A stretch of 64,000 nt of DNA, taken from Pseudobdellovibrionaceae bacterium. Its GTDB lineage: Bacteria > Bdellovibrionota > Bdellovibrionia > Bdellovibrionales > Bdellovibrionaceae. The position numbers were made by a program, and so were the translations under genes. How positions within the stretch are numbered: position 1 is the stretch's first letter; each line of letters starts with the position of its first letter. Under the pieces are notes generated by a model, which saw only the letters and a list, made by a program, of their open reading frames with translations, had not been told where the DNA came from and searched no databases. Location: assembly GCA_019637875.1 (NCBI GenBank), contig JAHBUW010000005.1:170899-234898 (forward strand), read 5' to 3'. Shown here piece by piece: positions 53,231-61,975 of the stretch.

Positions 53231-54639
53231 GAAGTTTCGTCCTCTCCATCGTTTTCGCGATCGGTGCCGCTTCACTTTTGATTCTTCCCGGCGAAGGCCT
53301 TTGGGCGCAGAAGAAAGAACCCTACGCGATCAAACTCGGCGATCCACTTCCGGGCAACGCGTTCATCGAGCTCAATAAACTCGTGAATCCGGCCGTCGTG
53401 AACATCTCGACGACCCAACGCCAAGTCGTTCCCCGCGCGAACCGCGATCCTTATTTCGATATGCTCGAGCAGCTGTTCGGCGGACGCGCGCAGCGCCGGC
53501 CCGCGCAGTCGCTGGGTTCGGGATTTTTGATTCGTGAGGATGGGCTTATCATCACGAACAATCACGTCATCGACGGCGCGGACATCATCCAGGTCCAAGT
53601 CGGCACGAGCGATAAGTTAATGGACGCGACCGTCATCGGCAAAGACGGCCGCACCGACATCGCGCTGATCAAAATCGAAGGCAAAGGCTATCCGGTTTTG
53701 AAGCTCGGCAATTCGTCGACCACCGAAGTCGGCGAATGGGTCGCGGCCTTCGGAAATCCGTTCGGCCAAGCGCATACGATGTCGAAAGGGATCATCTCGG
53801 CGAAAGGCCGCGACATCTCTGAAATCAACCGCTTCCCGCTGCTGCAAACGGACACCCCGATCAACCCCGGAAACTCCGGCGGTCCCTTGGTGAATTTGAA
53901 GGGCGAGGTCATCGGCGTGAACGCGGCGATCGATCCCCGCGCACAGAACATCGGCTTCGCGATCCCCATCGACGAGGTGAAGGGCGTCCTTCCGCTCTTG
54001 GAAAAAGACGGCCGCATCCGCTCGGGATACTTGGGCGTGGTGCTGGCGGATCTGGATCCGCGCATCGCCAGCGAGCTCGGCATGGAAAACCTGAACGGCG
54101 CCATCGTCGCGCAAGTCGAGCCGAAGGGCCCGGCCTCCATCGCGGGACTGACTCCTTATGACGTGATCGTCGAGTTCAACGGCAAAAAAGTGGAAGACTC
54201 GGGATCGCTCCGCACCATCGTCGCCGATACGCCCGTGGGACAGAAAGTGCCCGTGAAGGTCGTGCGTGACGGAAAAAATCGTTCCCTGAGCGTCGCCGTG
54301 GGCGAGCGCCCAGAAGCGCCGACCGCACGTCGCGTCCCCCGCAAAGAGCATCGCGGAACGACGGCGCCGCACGATTTGGGTTTCACGGTTTCGGATATGA
54401 ACGCGAATCTGCGCAAGGATTTCGAGATTCCCGAAGACGTGAAAAAGCCCGTCGTGATCGACATCTCGCGTGGCTCGGCCGCGGCGCAAGCCGGACTTTT
54501 GCCCGGTGACGTGATCCTGGATATCAACCGCCGCGAGGTCCACTCGTCCGCGGACGTAATGAAGGGGCTGAAGAAGGGCACGAACACCCTGCGGGTCTTC
54601 CGCCAGGGCACGGTGCTTTTCTTGATGATCCGCGCGTAA
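53227..54639 (+). CDS. degP: HtrA/DegP-family periplasmic serine protease
   Basis: A 470-residue exported protease. A signal peptide of about 28 residues precedes a trypsin-fold domain with the complete triad His113 (TNNHVIDG), Asp144 (GRTDIALI) and Ser217 (GNSGGP). Two PDZ domains follow (about 255-345 and 380-465). DegP-type proteins assemble into cages that degrade or refold misfolded envelope proteins. It starts with GTG overlapping the DUF1844 stop and ends in a good terminator. DegP and DegQ cannot be separated by eye. Confidence 0.95.
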   Translation: MRSFVLSIVFAIGAASLLILPGEGLWAQKKEPYAIKLGDPLPGNAFIELNKLVNPAVVNISTTQRQVVPRANRDPYFDMLEQLFGGRAQRRPAQSLGSGFLIREDGLIITNNHVIDGADIIQVQVGTSDKLMDATVIGKDGRTDIALIKIEGKGYPVLKLGNSSTTEVGEWVAAFGNPFGQAHTMSKGIISAKGRDISEINRFPLLQTDTPINPGNSGGPLVNLKGEVIGVNAAIDPRAQNIGFAIPIDEVKGVLPLLEKDGRIRSGYLGVVLADLDPRIASELGMENLNGAIVAQVEPKGPASIAGLTPYDVIVEFNGKKVEDSGSLRTIVADTPVGQKVPVKVVRDGKNRSLSVAVGERPEAPTARRVPRKEHRGTTAPHDLGFTVSDMNANLRKDFEIPEDVKKPVVIDISRGSAAAQAGLLPGDVILDINRREVHSSADVMKGLKKGTNTLRVFRQGTVLFLMIRA

Positions 54640-54668
54640 TTTCGCCTCTCCCTGAGACGTTTTCCGAA

Positions 54669-54706
54669 AAAGGCCCCGATGACCTTCATCTGGGGCCTTT
54701 ATTTTT
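54669..54706 (+). terminator. Rho-independent terminator after htrA
   Basis: AAAGGCCCC (54669-54677) pairs with GGGGCCTTT (54692-54700), continued by GATG/CATC inside, and is followed by ATTTTT. It overlaps the first codons of a longer reading of the next gene, which argues for the later GTG start there. Confidence 0.85.
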
Positions 54707-54732
54707 GGGGCCTGATTTCCGACAATAATCTC

Positions 54733-55374
54733 GTGGAAATCCGTCGTCTTACTCGCCCCCTCACGCTTTTTCTGCTGGTCACGCTGTGGCTGCTGATCGG
54801 CGTAAAAGCCTTCGCGCAGCTTTCGGCGCGTCCGCTGAAACTGCAAAGCGAGCAGCTTCTGCTCGCCCAAAGCAAGGGCCTGGGACTTTCCAAAGTCATG
54901 ACCTACTATCCGCGCGGCCAAAAGGCGACCGATTGGCAGATCCGCTTCGAAATCCTGCGTGCGGCCGGCGACGATCACGTCGCCAAAGCCCGCAGCGACT
55001 GGGCCGCGGCCAATGAGTCCCGTGGCAATGACCGCTACGCGGGCGCGCAGCTGCTCGTCACCAAATCCGGCAAGTCGGTTTTTCTGGATCAGTACCGCAC
55101 CGACAACAATGTCGTGGAAAGCATCGTCACCCGTTACTTCCAAGCGACGGACGGACTCGTGATCTACCGCTGGACCCGCCGCATGCCGTCCGCCCGCCTG
55201 CCCGCCGACGCCAGCGCGCGCCACTTAGAGGTCATGCGTTTCATCGAACGTGAACGTCAAAAACGCGTGGACCTTCTGACCGACTTCGCGACCAAAAAGG
55301 ACGTCCCACTCATGGAGCGTGACGATCCCATGGGCATGAAGTCACTCCCCGCGAAACCCAAATCCCAGCCTTGA
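54733..55374 (+). CDS. Secreted hypothetical protein, about 213 aa
   Basis: From GTG 54733 the protein begins with a basic segment and a strong signal peptide (LTLFLLVTLWLLIGVKAFA), then a soluble domain of about 185 residues with no known motif. An ATG at 54679 is in frame but lies inside the htrA terminator hairpin, and would add a second hydrophobic stretch. No good ribosome-binding site marks either start. The mature part ends in a Lys/Pro-rich tail. Function unknown. Confidence 0.65.
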   Translation: MEIRRLTRPLTLFLLVTLWLLIGVKAFAQLSARPLKLQSEQLLLAQSKGLGLSKVMTYYPRGQKATDWQIRFEILRAAGDDHVAKARSDWAAANESRGNDRYAGAQLLVTKSGKSVFLDQYRTDNNVVESIVTRYFQATDGLVIYRWTRRMPSARLPADASARHLEVMRFIERERQKRVDLLTDFATKKDVPLMERDDPMGMKSLPAKPKSQP

Positions 55375-55404
55375 CGGCATAAGGCCCTCGGGCAGACTGA
55401 CGGA

Positions 55405-56649
55405 ATGGAACCGCGAACCCTTTCCAAACCCCAGCGCTCGGCCTCGGTGAAGTTCATCTTCGCGACGATTCTGCTCGACGCTTTGGGCATCGGCCTTCTG
55501 ATTCCGGTGATGCCCGACGTGATCCGTCGGTTTTCCCAAGATCCGCAAGTCGTGAACACCTACTTCGGATACTTCGTCGCGGTCTACGCGCTGATGCAGT
55601 TCGTGGCGTCGCCGATCCTGGGCTCGCTATCGGATCGTTACGGCCGTCGTCCGGTGCTGCTCCTTTCGCTTTTGTGCGCGGGCCTCGATTATCTGCTGAT
55701 GGTCTTCTCGCCGAATCTGTGGGTACTGTTTTTGGGCCGCGTGATCTCGGGACTGACCGGCGCGTCGATGACGGTCGCGAGCTCCTACATGGCCGACGTC
55801 TCGACGGATGAAAACCGTTCGGCGAACTTCGGGATGATCGGCGCCGCGTGGGGGATGGGCTTCATCTTCGGGCCTGCGCTCGGCGGACTCATCGGCGAGT
55901 ACGGTTTCTATTGGCCCTTCGTGCTGGCGGCGATCATGAATTTACTGAACTTCGCGTTCGGTTATTTCATCTTGCCCGAGTCCCTTCCCGAATCTCTACG
56001 CCGTCCCTTGGATGCGTCGAAGCTGAATCCCTTCGCTTCGCTGGCGAAAATCCTGCGCCCGTCGCCAATCTCGGCGCTGGTGTACGTGTTTTTCCTGTTG
56101 TTCCTGGCGGGGAACAGTCACCCGGCGATCTGGACGCTTTACTCCGAGTACAAGTTCGACTGGAGCGCGCAGGATGTGGGCTTGTCGCTGTCGTTCGTCG
56201 GCCTAACGATGGCGTTCTCGCAAGGTTATCTGACCCGCGTGGTGATTCCGAAATTCGGCGAACGCCGTTCGATGATGATCGGTTTGGTCTTTTACTTCAT
56301 CGGGTTCCTGTGCTGGGCGCTGATCACGCAGGGCTGGATGGTTTACGTCGTGTCGGCGGCGACGATCTTGGCGGGAATCACGATGCCGGCGCTGCAGTCC
56401 ATCGTCACCGCGCACGTTCCCGCCGACCGTCAGGGCGAGCTGCAAGGGAGTTTGATCTCGCTGGGGTCGCTCGCGGCGATCTTCGCGCCGCTCCTGTACA
56501 CCTGGCTCTTCACCACGTTCACGGGGCCGAACGCCGTGGCCGAGTTCCCGGGCATGCCCTACTTGGTCGCGGGCGCGATCTGCGCCCTGTGCGCGCCGGT
56601 CTTGATGATCGCGCTCCGGCGCCTGCCGGTGGCGGGGAAAGCGGAGTAA
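55405..56649 (+). CDS. MFS transporter, TetA-like (DHA1) drug:proton antiporter type
   Basis: A 414-residue protein with 12 membrane helices. The conserved MFS motif GSLSDRYGRRPVLL follows helix 2, and LGRVISGLTGASMTVASSYMAD in helices 4-5 is typical of the TetA/Bcr-like drug-antiporter branch. It probably exports a small hydrophobic or amphipathic compound in exchange for protons; a substrate cannot be assigned. The preceding gene ends 30 bases upstream. Confidence 0.88.
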   Translation: MEPRTLSKPQRSASVKFIFATILLDALGIGLLIPVMPDVIRRFSQDPQVVNTYFGYFVAVYALMQFVASPILGSLSDRYGRRPVLLLSLLCAGLDYLLMVFSPNLWVLFLGRVISGLTGASMTVASSYMADVSTDENRSANFGMIGAAWGMGFIFGPALGGLIGEYGFYWPFVLAAIMNLLNFAFGYFILPESLPESLRRPLDASKLNPFASLAKILRPSPISALVYVFFLLFLAGNSHPAIWTLYSEYKFDWSAQDVGLSLSFVGLTMAFSQGYLTRVVIPKFGERRSMMIGLVFYFIGFLCWALITQGWMVYVVSAATILAGITMPALQSIVTAHVPADRQGELQGSLISLGSLAAIFAPLLYTWLFTTFTGPNAVAEFPGMPYLVAGAICALCAPVLMIALRRLPVAGKAE

Positions 56650-56802
56650 GCACCCCACGACGCCTCATCCCGGGCCACCCCTTCACCCCAGCTTGGGCTT
56701 GCGGTCAATCCCCCGTCTCGCCTTGGGGCACGGACGGATTCGGGCTCGGTGCCCCAGCCCCGAACGTGCTAAATTGATGAAAGGCAAAGGGGGAACCTCG
56801 TC

Positions 56803-57684
56803 ATGGGCAAACGTTCTTTATCGATTTGGGGTTTAGGCGCCATCGGGCTCGTCATATTGTTCGCGTTCCAGAACTGCGCGAATCCCAACGCCAACTTCGA
56901 CCTCCGGGCCAAGATGGGAACCGCGGGCCAATCGGATGACATCTTCGGACAGGGTGATCCCGTCGACAACGGCAACCCCACAAACATCGTCTGCGATCCT
57001 TTCGCGACGACCGACAAAACTTCGCCCGGCTTGAAGGCGGCTCTCTACATCTACGAGGGTAAAAATCCCGAGAAAGAGATCGACAACCTGAGCGACATCT
57101 TCTCAAAGGGTAAAAAGATCGAGGACACCGCCGTCTACTTCTCACGCCTGTACGTACCGACCCGCGCCTGGACCAGCGGCTTCGAAAACCAAGGTGGACA
57201 GAAGCTGGAGAACTCGAAGGGCGAAACCCTGATCGAGTGGTTCGGTCTGCGTTTCGAAACGCTCATCAAGCTGAACGACAACGACGACGAAGGCTACTAC
57301 CAGCTCGCGACCATTTCCGATGACGGCAGCGTCGTCGAGGTCGACAAAGACGGCAAAGGCTTCAAACGTATCGTCGACAACGACGGCGAGACTTCGACCC
57401 GTATGCGCTGCGGTGGCTACGTCTACCTGAGAAAAGGGGACCGTCTGCCCGCGCGGATCGCGTACTTCCAAGGTCCCCGCGTCGAAATCGCGCTGAACCT
57501 GCTCTGGCGCAAAGTCGAGCCGGGCACAACGCCTTCGTCGCAGCACTGTAATACGAACGACAACTTCTTCTCGGGCGGAAAAGACGGCAAAAAAATGTCG
57601 GACCTGAAGAAGCACGGCTGGAAAGTGATGGAGACGACCAACTTCGAACTGAAGGAAAAGGTCGCCGTCGACTGCTCGAAGTAA
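56803..57684 (+). CDS. Exported protein with a PA14-like domain
   Basis: A 293-residue protein with one N-terminal hydrophobic segment (about 10-26) ending FQNCANPN, where the Cys may be lipidated although the lipobox is imperfect. Residues about 75-250 resemble a PA14/GLEYA-type carbohydrate-binding beta-barrel: FETLIKLNDNDDEGYYQLAT, SDDGSVVEVDKDG, and GYVYLRKGDRLPARIAYFQG with acidic calcium-binding-like loops. Such domains bind glycans on cell surfaces. It stands alone between an MFS gene and a convergent operon. Confidence 0.75.
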   Translation: MGKRSLSIWGLGAIGLVILFAFQNCANPNANFDLRAKMGTAGQSDDIFGQGDPVDNGNPTNIVCDPFATTDKTSPGLKAALYIYEGKNPEKEIDNLSDIFSKGKKIEDTAVYFSRLYVPTRAWTSGFENQGGQKLENSKGETLIEWFGLRFETLIKLNDNDDEGYYQLATISDDGSVVEVDKDGKGFKRIVDNDGETSTRMRCGGYVYLRKGDRLPARIAYFQGPRVEIALNLLWRKVEPGTTPSSQHCNTNDNFFSGGKDGKKMSDLKKHGWKVMETTNFELKEKVAVDCSK

Positions 57685-57714
57685 TCGAGCCCCCATTCCT
57701 GATTTTGCCGAAAG

Positions 57715-57737
57715 AGCGCCCACCCGGGCGCTTTTTT
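57715..57737. terminator. Bidirectional Rho-independent terminator
   Basis: AGCGCCC (57715-57721) and GGGCGCT (57726-57732) form a stem with loop ACCC, followed by six T residues. On the minus strand a shorter U-run (CTCTTT) follows, so it may also end the tolC-RND-glycosidase operon. Confidence 0.88.
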
Positions 57738-58914
57738 ATTTGGTATCGAGCGCTTCGAGGATCTTGGCCGCGCCCCAGCTGAAGGGCATCTCCGAGCGGT
57801 AAAGCAAGGTCTCGAAGGCCTCGAGCGATTCGGGATCCAGCACCTCGGGAATGGCGCCGTAACTGGCGCAGACCTCATCCAAAAGTCGGAAGATGCGTCG
57901 GGCCTCTTCGTCGTCGCGCACAAGCTTTGCGGTTTTCGCCGTCTCGGCGGCCAGCCACGTCCAGCACAGGCGATCGTGATAGTGCCGTAGACCCACGGCC
58001 TTCGTGAAGAAGCTGACCTGATCTTCGGCGTATTCGGGATCCACCGGCACGCCGGGAAGTTTCGCGCGGTGATAGACCGGATGATCCTTTAGCGCCTTCC
58101 AGAGCTTTTCGGCGACGTCCGTCTTTCCCGCGACGACCGCATCCTGGATGCGGAAAAGATGCGTCTCGAGCGAGACCTGTCGTTCCCCGCGACCGACGGA
58201 ATGCAGGCTGAGCTCGGGGCGCAGCACTCCGGGCATGAACTCTTGATGGAAAACGATTTCGAATTCCAGAAGCGCTTCTTTTTCGATCCAGCCGCGACTG
58301 ACGGCATCGCGCAGAACCCGCAAGACCAGATAGTTCACGAAGTCGCGCGGGCCTTCGCGGCGGGCGCTGTCCTGCCAGTCGCTGTAGGCCGTTTGCGGAA
58401 TGGGGCGCGTGAAATCATCGCTCAAACGCTCGTAGAATTTCACGATACGTTTGATGGCTTCGACGTTGGCTTCGGTCGCGGGCATCCCCGCTTGCAGCGA
58501 CGCCAAATACAAAAGCGCGCCCCCATCGTAGGCGAGCGTGCGGTGTTCGCCCAGATACTCGCGCCGCAAAGGGGTTTTCAGCACGCGGCTGGGCGTATGG
58601 CGCGGCAGAATCCGGCGCCCCAAGGTCCACCGCAAGACTTTCAGCGCGGAACGTTCGTTGTCGAGAAGACGCGGGACCCAACCTTCGGGAGTCACCGCAT
58701 CGAGCAGAAGCTGCAGATGATTTTGCGCGACGTCGCGCGCGCCCATGGCCAGAAGCCCCGGGACCGCGAAGCAGAAGTCCCGAGTCCACAGGCTCGCGAA
58801 CTGATGCCCGCCCGCGCGCAGGGCCGGGCCCTGCGCGGTGGTGATCAGATTCGCCCTAAGGCTCGAGGTCGCGACCGTTTGTAACCGCGTGGGGTTCCAC
58901 TCCATGGCCCCCAT
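57736..58914 (-). CDS. Alpha-barrel glycoside-hydrolase-like protein
   Basis: A protein of about 392 residues with an (alpha/alpha)6-type helical pattern. FASLWTRDFCFAVPGLLAMG near the N-terminus resembles the WxRD substrate region of amylo-1,6-glucosidase and GH15-like enzymes. YSDWQDSARREG supplies a candidate acid residue. No signal peptide is seen, so it is probably cytosolic, acting perhaps on glycogen-like glucan. The start is uncertain (ATG 58914 or 58905), and either overlaps the end of the RND transporter gene by about 50 bases. A sugar hydrolase coupled to an efflux pump is unexpected. Confidence 0.7.
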   Translation of the reverse strand: MGAMEWNPTRLQTVATSSLRANLITTAQGPALRAGGHQFASLWTRDFCFAVPGLLAMGARDVAQNHLQLLLDAVTPEGWVPRLLDNERSALKVLRWTLGRRILPRHTPSRVLKTPLRREYLGEHRTLAYDGGALLYLASLQAGMPATEANVEAIKRIVKFYERLSDDFTRPIPQTAYSDWQDSARREGPRDFVNYLVLRVLRDAVSRGWIEKEALLEFEIVFHQEFMPGVLRPELSLHSVGRGERQVSLETHLFRIQDAVVAGKTDVAEKLWKALKDHPVYHRAKLPGVPVDPEYAEDQVSFFTKAVGLRHYHDRLCWTWLAAETAKTAKLVRDDEEARRIFRLLDEVCASYGAIPEVLDPESLEAFETLLYRSEMPFSWGAAKILEALDTK

Positions 58915-61900
58915 CGTATTTTTTGAACTCGAGTTTGGCAAACAACTCGTAAGCGCAGGGCACGACGTAAAGGGTCAGGATCGTCGAGACGATCGTTCCG
59001 CCCAAAATCGCGAAGGCCATGGGCTGACGGGCCTCGAAGCCCGGGCCGGTCGGCATCGCCAGCGGGATCGCCCCGATGAGCGTCGCGAAGGTCGTCAGCA
59101 AGATCGGACGCAGACGGATCGGGCAGGCCTCAAGCAAGGCTTCGCGCAGGGATTTGCCCTCCATGCGGACGTGGTTCGTGAACTCGACCAGAAGGATCGA
59201 GTTCTTTTTCGCAAGCCCCATCAAAACGACCGTTCCGATCATCGAGTACAAATTGACCGACATATTCGTCGCCCACAGCGCCAGCAAAGCGCCGCTGATG
59301 GAAAACGGCAGCGCGAGCAGAACCGTGATCGGATGGATGAAGCTATTGAACTGCGACGCCAGAATCATATACGCGGTCACGATCCCGAGGACGAGCGCGA
59401 AGTAGATCGACGCGAAGGACTCGTTGAAACCTTGCGACGCCCCTTCCAAGTGGAAGCTGTAACCGTCAGGCAGTTTCTCGAGGGCGATCTTCTGCGAGGC
59501 CTCGAGGGCTTTCGCCTGCGACGCTCCGGGAGTGAGGTTGGCGAAGATCGAGATCGCGCGGCTGCGGTTCACGCGATTCAGCGATAGGATCGCCGAGGAC
59601 TTTTCGATGTCCACGAAACGTCCCAGCGGGAAGGTTTCGCCGTTCAAAGTGCGCACGGGAATCTGCGCGAGCTCTTGCGGGTTCTGGCGTTCCGCTTCTT
59701 CCAAACGCACGCGGATATCGTATCGACGACCGTCGGCGGTGAAATACCCCTGCCGCACGCCGCCCGCGGCGCCCTGAACCGTGGTGCCGATGGCCTCTTG
59801 GGTCACGCCCGCGATGGCCGCGGCTTCACGTTTGGGTTTAAAGACAAGTTCGGGAACGCCTTCACGGAAATCCATATCGGCGTCGGTCATCAGCCCCGTC
59901 TCGCCCATGGCCACGCGGATTTCCTCGGCGGCTTTCTTCAGAACCTTCAAATCAGGACCCCGAATATTGAACGCCACGGGCTGCGCCCGTCCGGTCGTGA
60001 GTCCCCGCGAACTCGCGTCGCGGAAGTTCAGGCGCACGCCCTTCAGCCGCGCCGAGAGCTCCTTACGGGCCTTCGCCATCCAGTCGACGTGGGTGATATC
60101 GCGCTTTTCACGAGGGACCAGCGTGATCCCACCGAAGCCCGCGTTCGTTCCCGCTGAAGGCCCCCCCGCCCCGAGGGACAGGAAGTATTTCTCAACGAGT
60201 GGATCGCCCTTCAGATACTCTTCAACCACGTCGCCGATCTTCACCGTTTCGGGAAGCGCGGTGCCTGGCGCCAGCTGGAAGTTCATGAAGACGAAGCTCT
60301 GATCCTGCATGGGGACGAACTCTTGGCGCAAAGAGCGGTAAATAAAGAGCGAAGCGCCGAAGAAGACGAAGGCCGCGATGATCGTGAGCCAACGCACCTT
60401 CAGGGCCCAGACCAGCGAAGTCCGGTAGGACTTCGCGAAGAAATCCCACATGGGATCGACCCGGCGCTCGAGCCAAGTGGGCTTGAGTTCGCCTTTGCCA
60501 CCCATCGCCGCGCAACGCATGGGCGTGATGGTGATCGCCTCGATCAAGGACAGCATGACGGCGGCGGACATCGTCACGCCGAACTGGAAGAAGAAGCGGC
60601 CGATGAAGCCTTCCATGAAGACGACCGGGATAAAGATCGCCACGACCGACAGGCTCGTCGCGACGGCGGCGCCCACGATCTCTTTGGAACCGTCCAGCGC
60701 CGCGGTGATCGCGTCTTTCCCCATCTTTCGATGCCGGACGATGTTTTCGAGCATCATGATCGAGTCATCGACGATGATCGAAATCGCCAGCGTCAGCGCC
60801 AGCAGCGTAAACAAGTTGAGCGTCATGCCCGAGAACAAAAGAACCGCGAAAGTTCCGAGTACCGAAGTCGGGATCGATAGCCCGACGTTGAAGCCGTACG
60901 AGAAACGTCCCAGCAGAATGAAGCAAAGAAGCGCCGTGAAGATCCCGGCGAGCATCAGCTTTTCTTGCGTCGTCTTCACGGTCTGTTCGGTGAAGATGGT
61001 GTAATCGACGTTGACGCCGATCTTCACGTCATCGGGAAGCGATTGTTGGATCTCGGCGATTTTCTTTTTCACCGCCTCGCCAACAACGAGCTCATTGGTC
61101 CCGCGCTGCTTTTTAATGGACATCGCCAGCGCGCGCACGCCGTTCACTTTGGCGATCCGCTTCACTTCCGAAAGACCGTCTTCGATACGGGCCACGTCAC
61201 GAATACGGATCGGCACGCCCAGGATGGGATTCCCGCCCCGGGATTGGATGCGGATCATCTCGATCTCGGCCACGCTCGAGGCTTCACCGAGGGTCCGCAT
61301 GGTCCATTCCAGATCGGGAGTTTCGAGCGTTCCCGCCGAAACCTCCACGTGCTGCTCGCGCAAGGCGCGTAGGACGTCCAGCACCGTCAGGTCATAGCGC
61401 TTCAGTTTTTTGCCGTCGATCCAGACGCGCAAATTGCGATCCCCGAAGCCGCCCAGCTGCACTTCGCCGACGCCCGTGACCTGCTGGAACTGATCCAGGA
61501 TGTAGGTATCCATCAAACGGACGAGCTCGATATAAGGAGTCGTCGTCGCCGACACCCCCAGGAACATGATCGGGTCTTCCTCGGGATTCGACTTTCGAAT
61601 GATGGGCCGGTCGGCCAAGGGCGGGAAGCGAATCTGACTGAGCGCCGTCTGCACGTCCTGAAGGGCGCCGTCCAGATCGCGCGAAAGTTCGAACTCCAAA
61701 CGGATGTTCGCCGAGCCCTGACGGACGCCGGCGCGAACTTCTTTGATCCCCTCAACCGTCAAAACCCGCTGCTCGATACGGTCGACGATCTCGGACTCCA
61801 TGATCTCGGGGGCGGCGCCCTCGTAGGTCACGTTGATGTCGAGGATCGGTTGATCGACGTCAGGAAGCATCGAGACCCCGAGACGATTCAACGAGATCGC

Positions 61901-61975
61901 CCCGAAGATCATCATCGCCGACATCAACATCCATGCGAAAACGGGATTGCGGATCGAGATAGCCGAGAAATTCAT
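58856..61975 (-). CDS. RND-family efflux transporter (HAE1 type)
   Basis: A 1039-residue inner-membrane proton antiporter, the usual RND size. It has 12 membrane helices in two repeats and two large periplasmic loops. SIRNPVFAWMLMSAMMIFGA opens helix 1, and the proton-relay Asp pair is in LAISIIVDDSIMMLEN of helix 4. Residues resemble the multidrug AcrB/MdtB branch rather than heavy-metal pumps. Its ATG overlaps the tolC stop. The periplasmic adaptor normally encoded with it is absent from the window. Confidence 0.95.
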   Translation of the reverse strand: MNFSAISIRNPVFAWMLMSAMMIFGAISLNRLGVSMLPDVDQPILDINVTYEGAAPEIMESEIVDRIEQRVLTVEGIKEVRAGVRQGSANIRLEFELSRDLDGALQDVQTALSQIRFPPLADRPIIRKSNPEEDPIMFLGVSATTTPYIELVRLMDTYILDQFQQVTGVGEVQLGGFGDRNLRVWIDGKKLKRYDLTVLDVLRALREQHVEVSAGTLETPDLEWTMRTLGEASSVAEIEMIRIQSRGGNPILGVPIRIRDVARIEDGLSEVKRIAKVNGVRALAMSIKKQRGTNELVVGEAVKKKIAEIQQSLPDDVKIGVNVDYTIFTEQTVKTTQEKLMLAGIFTALLCFILLGRFSYGFNVGLSIPTSVLGTFAVLLFSGMTLNLFTLLALTLAISIIVDDSIMMLENIVRHRKMGKDAITAALDGSKEIVGAAVATSLSVVAIFIPVVFMEGFIGRFFFQFGVTMSAAVMLSLIEAITITPMRCAAMGGKGELKPTWLERRVDPMWDFFAKSYRTSLVWALKVRWLTIIAAFVFFGASLFIYRSLRQEFVPMQDQSFVFMNFQLAPGTALPETVKIGDVVEEYLKGDPLVEKYFLSLGAGGPSAGTNAGFGGITLVPREKRDITHVDWMAKARKELSARLKGVRLNFRDASSRGLTTGRAQPVAFNIRGPDLKVLKKAAEEIRVAMGETGLMTDADMDFREGVPELVFKPKREAAAIAGVTQEAIGTTVQGAAGGVRQGYFTADGRRYDIRVRLEEAERQNPQELAQIPVRTLNGETFPLGRFVDIEKSSAILSLNRVNRSRAISIFANLTPGASQAKALEASQKIALEKLPDGYSFHLEGASQGFNESFASIYFALVLGIVTAYMILASQFNSFIHPITVLLALPFSISGALLALWATNMSVNLYSMIGTVVLMGLAKKNSILLVEFTNHVRMEGKSLREALLEACPIRLRPILLTTFATLIGAIPLAMPTGPGFEARQPMAFAILGGTIVSTILTLYVVPCAYELFAKLEFKKYDGGHGVEPHAVTNGRDLEP

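Noticed and set aside
54679..54732. Upstream ATG for the secreted protein after htrA
   Set aside because: The ATG lies in the stem-loop of the htrA terminator, and the added residues would spoil the signal peptide. The later GTG is preferred.
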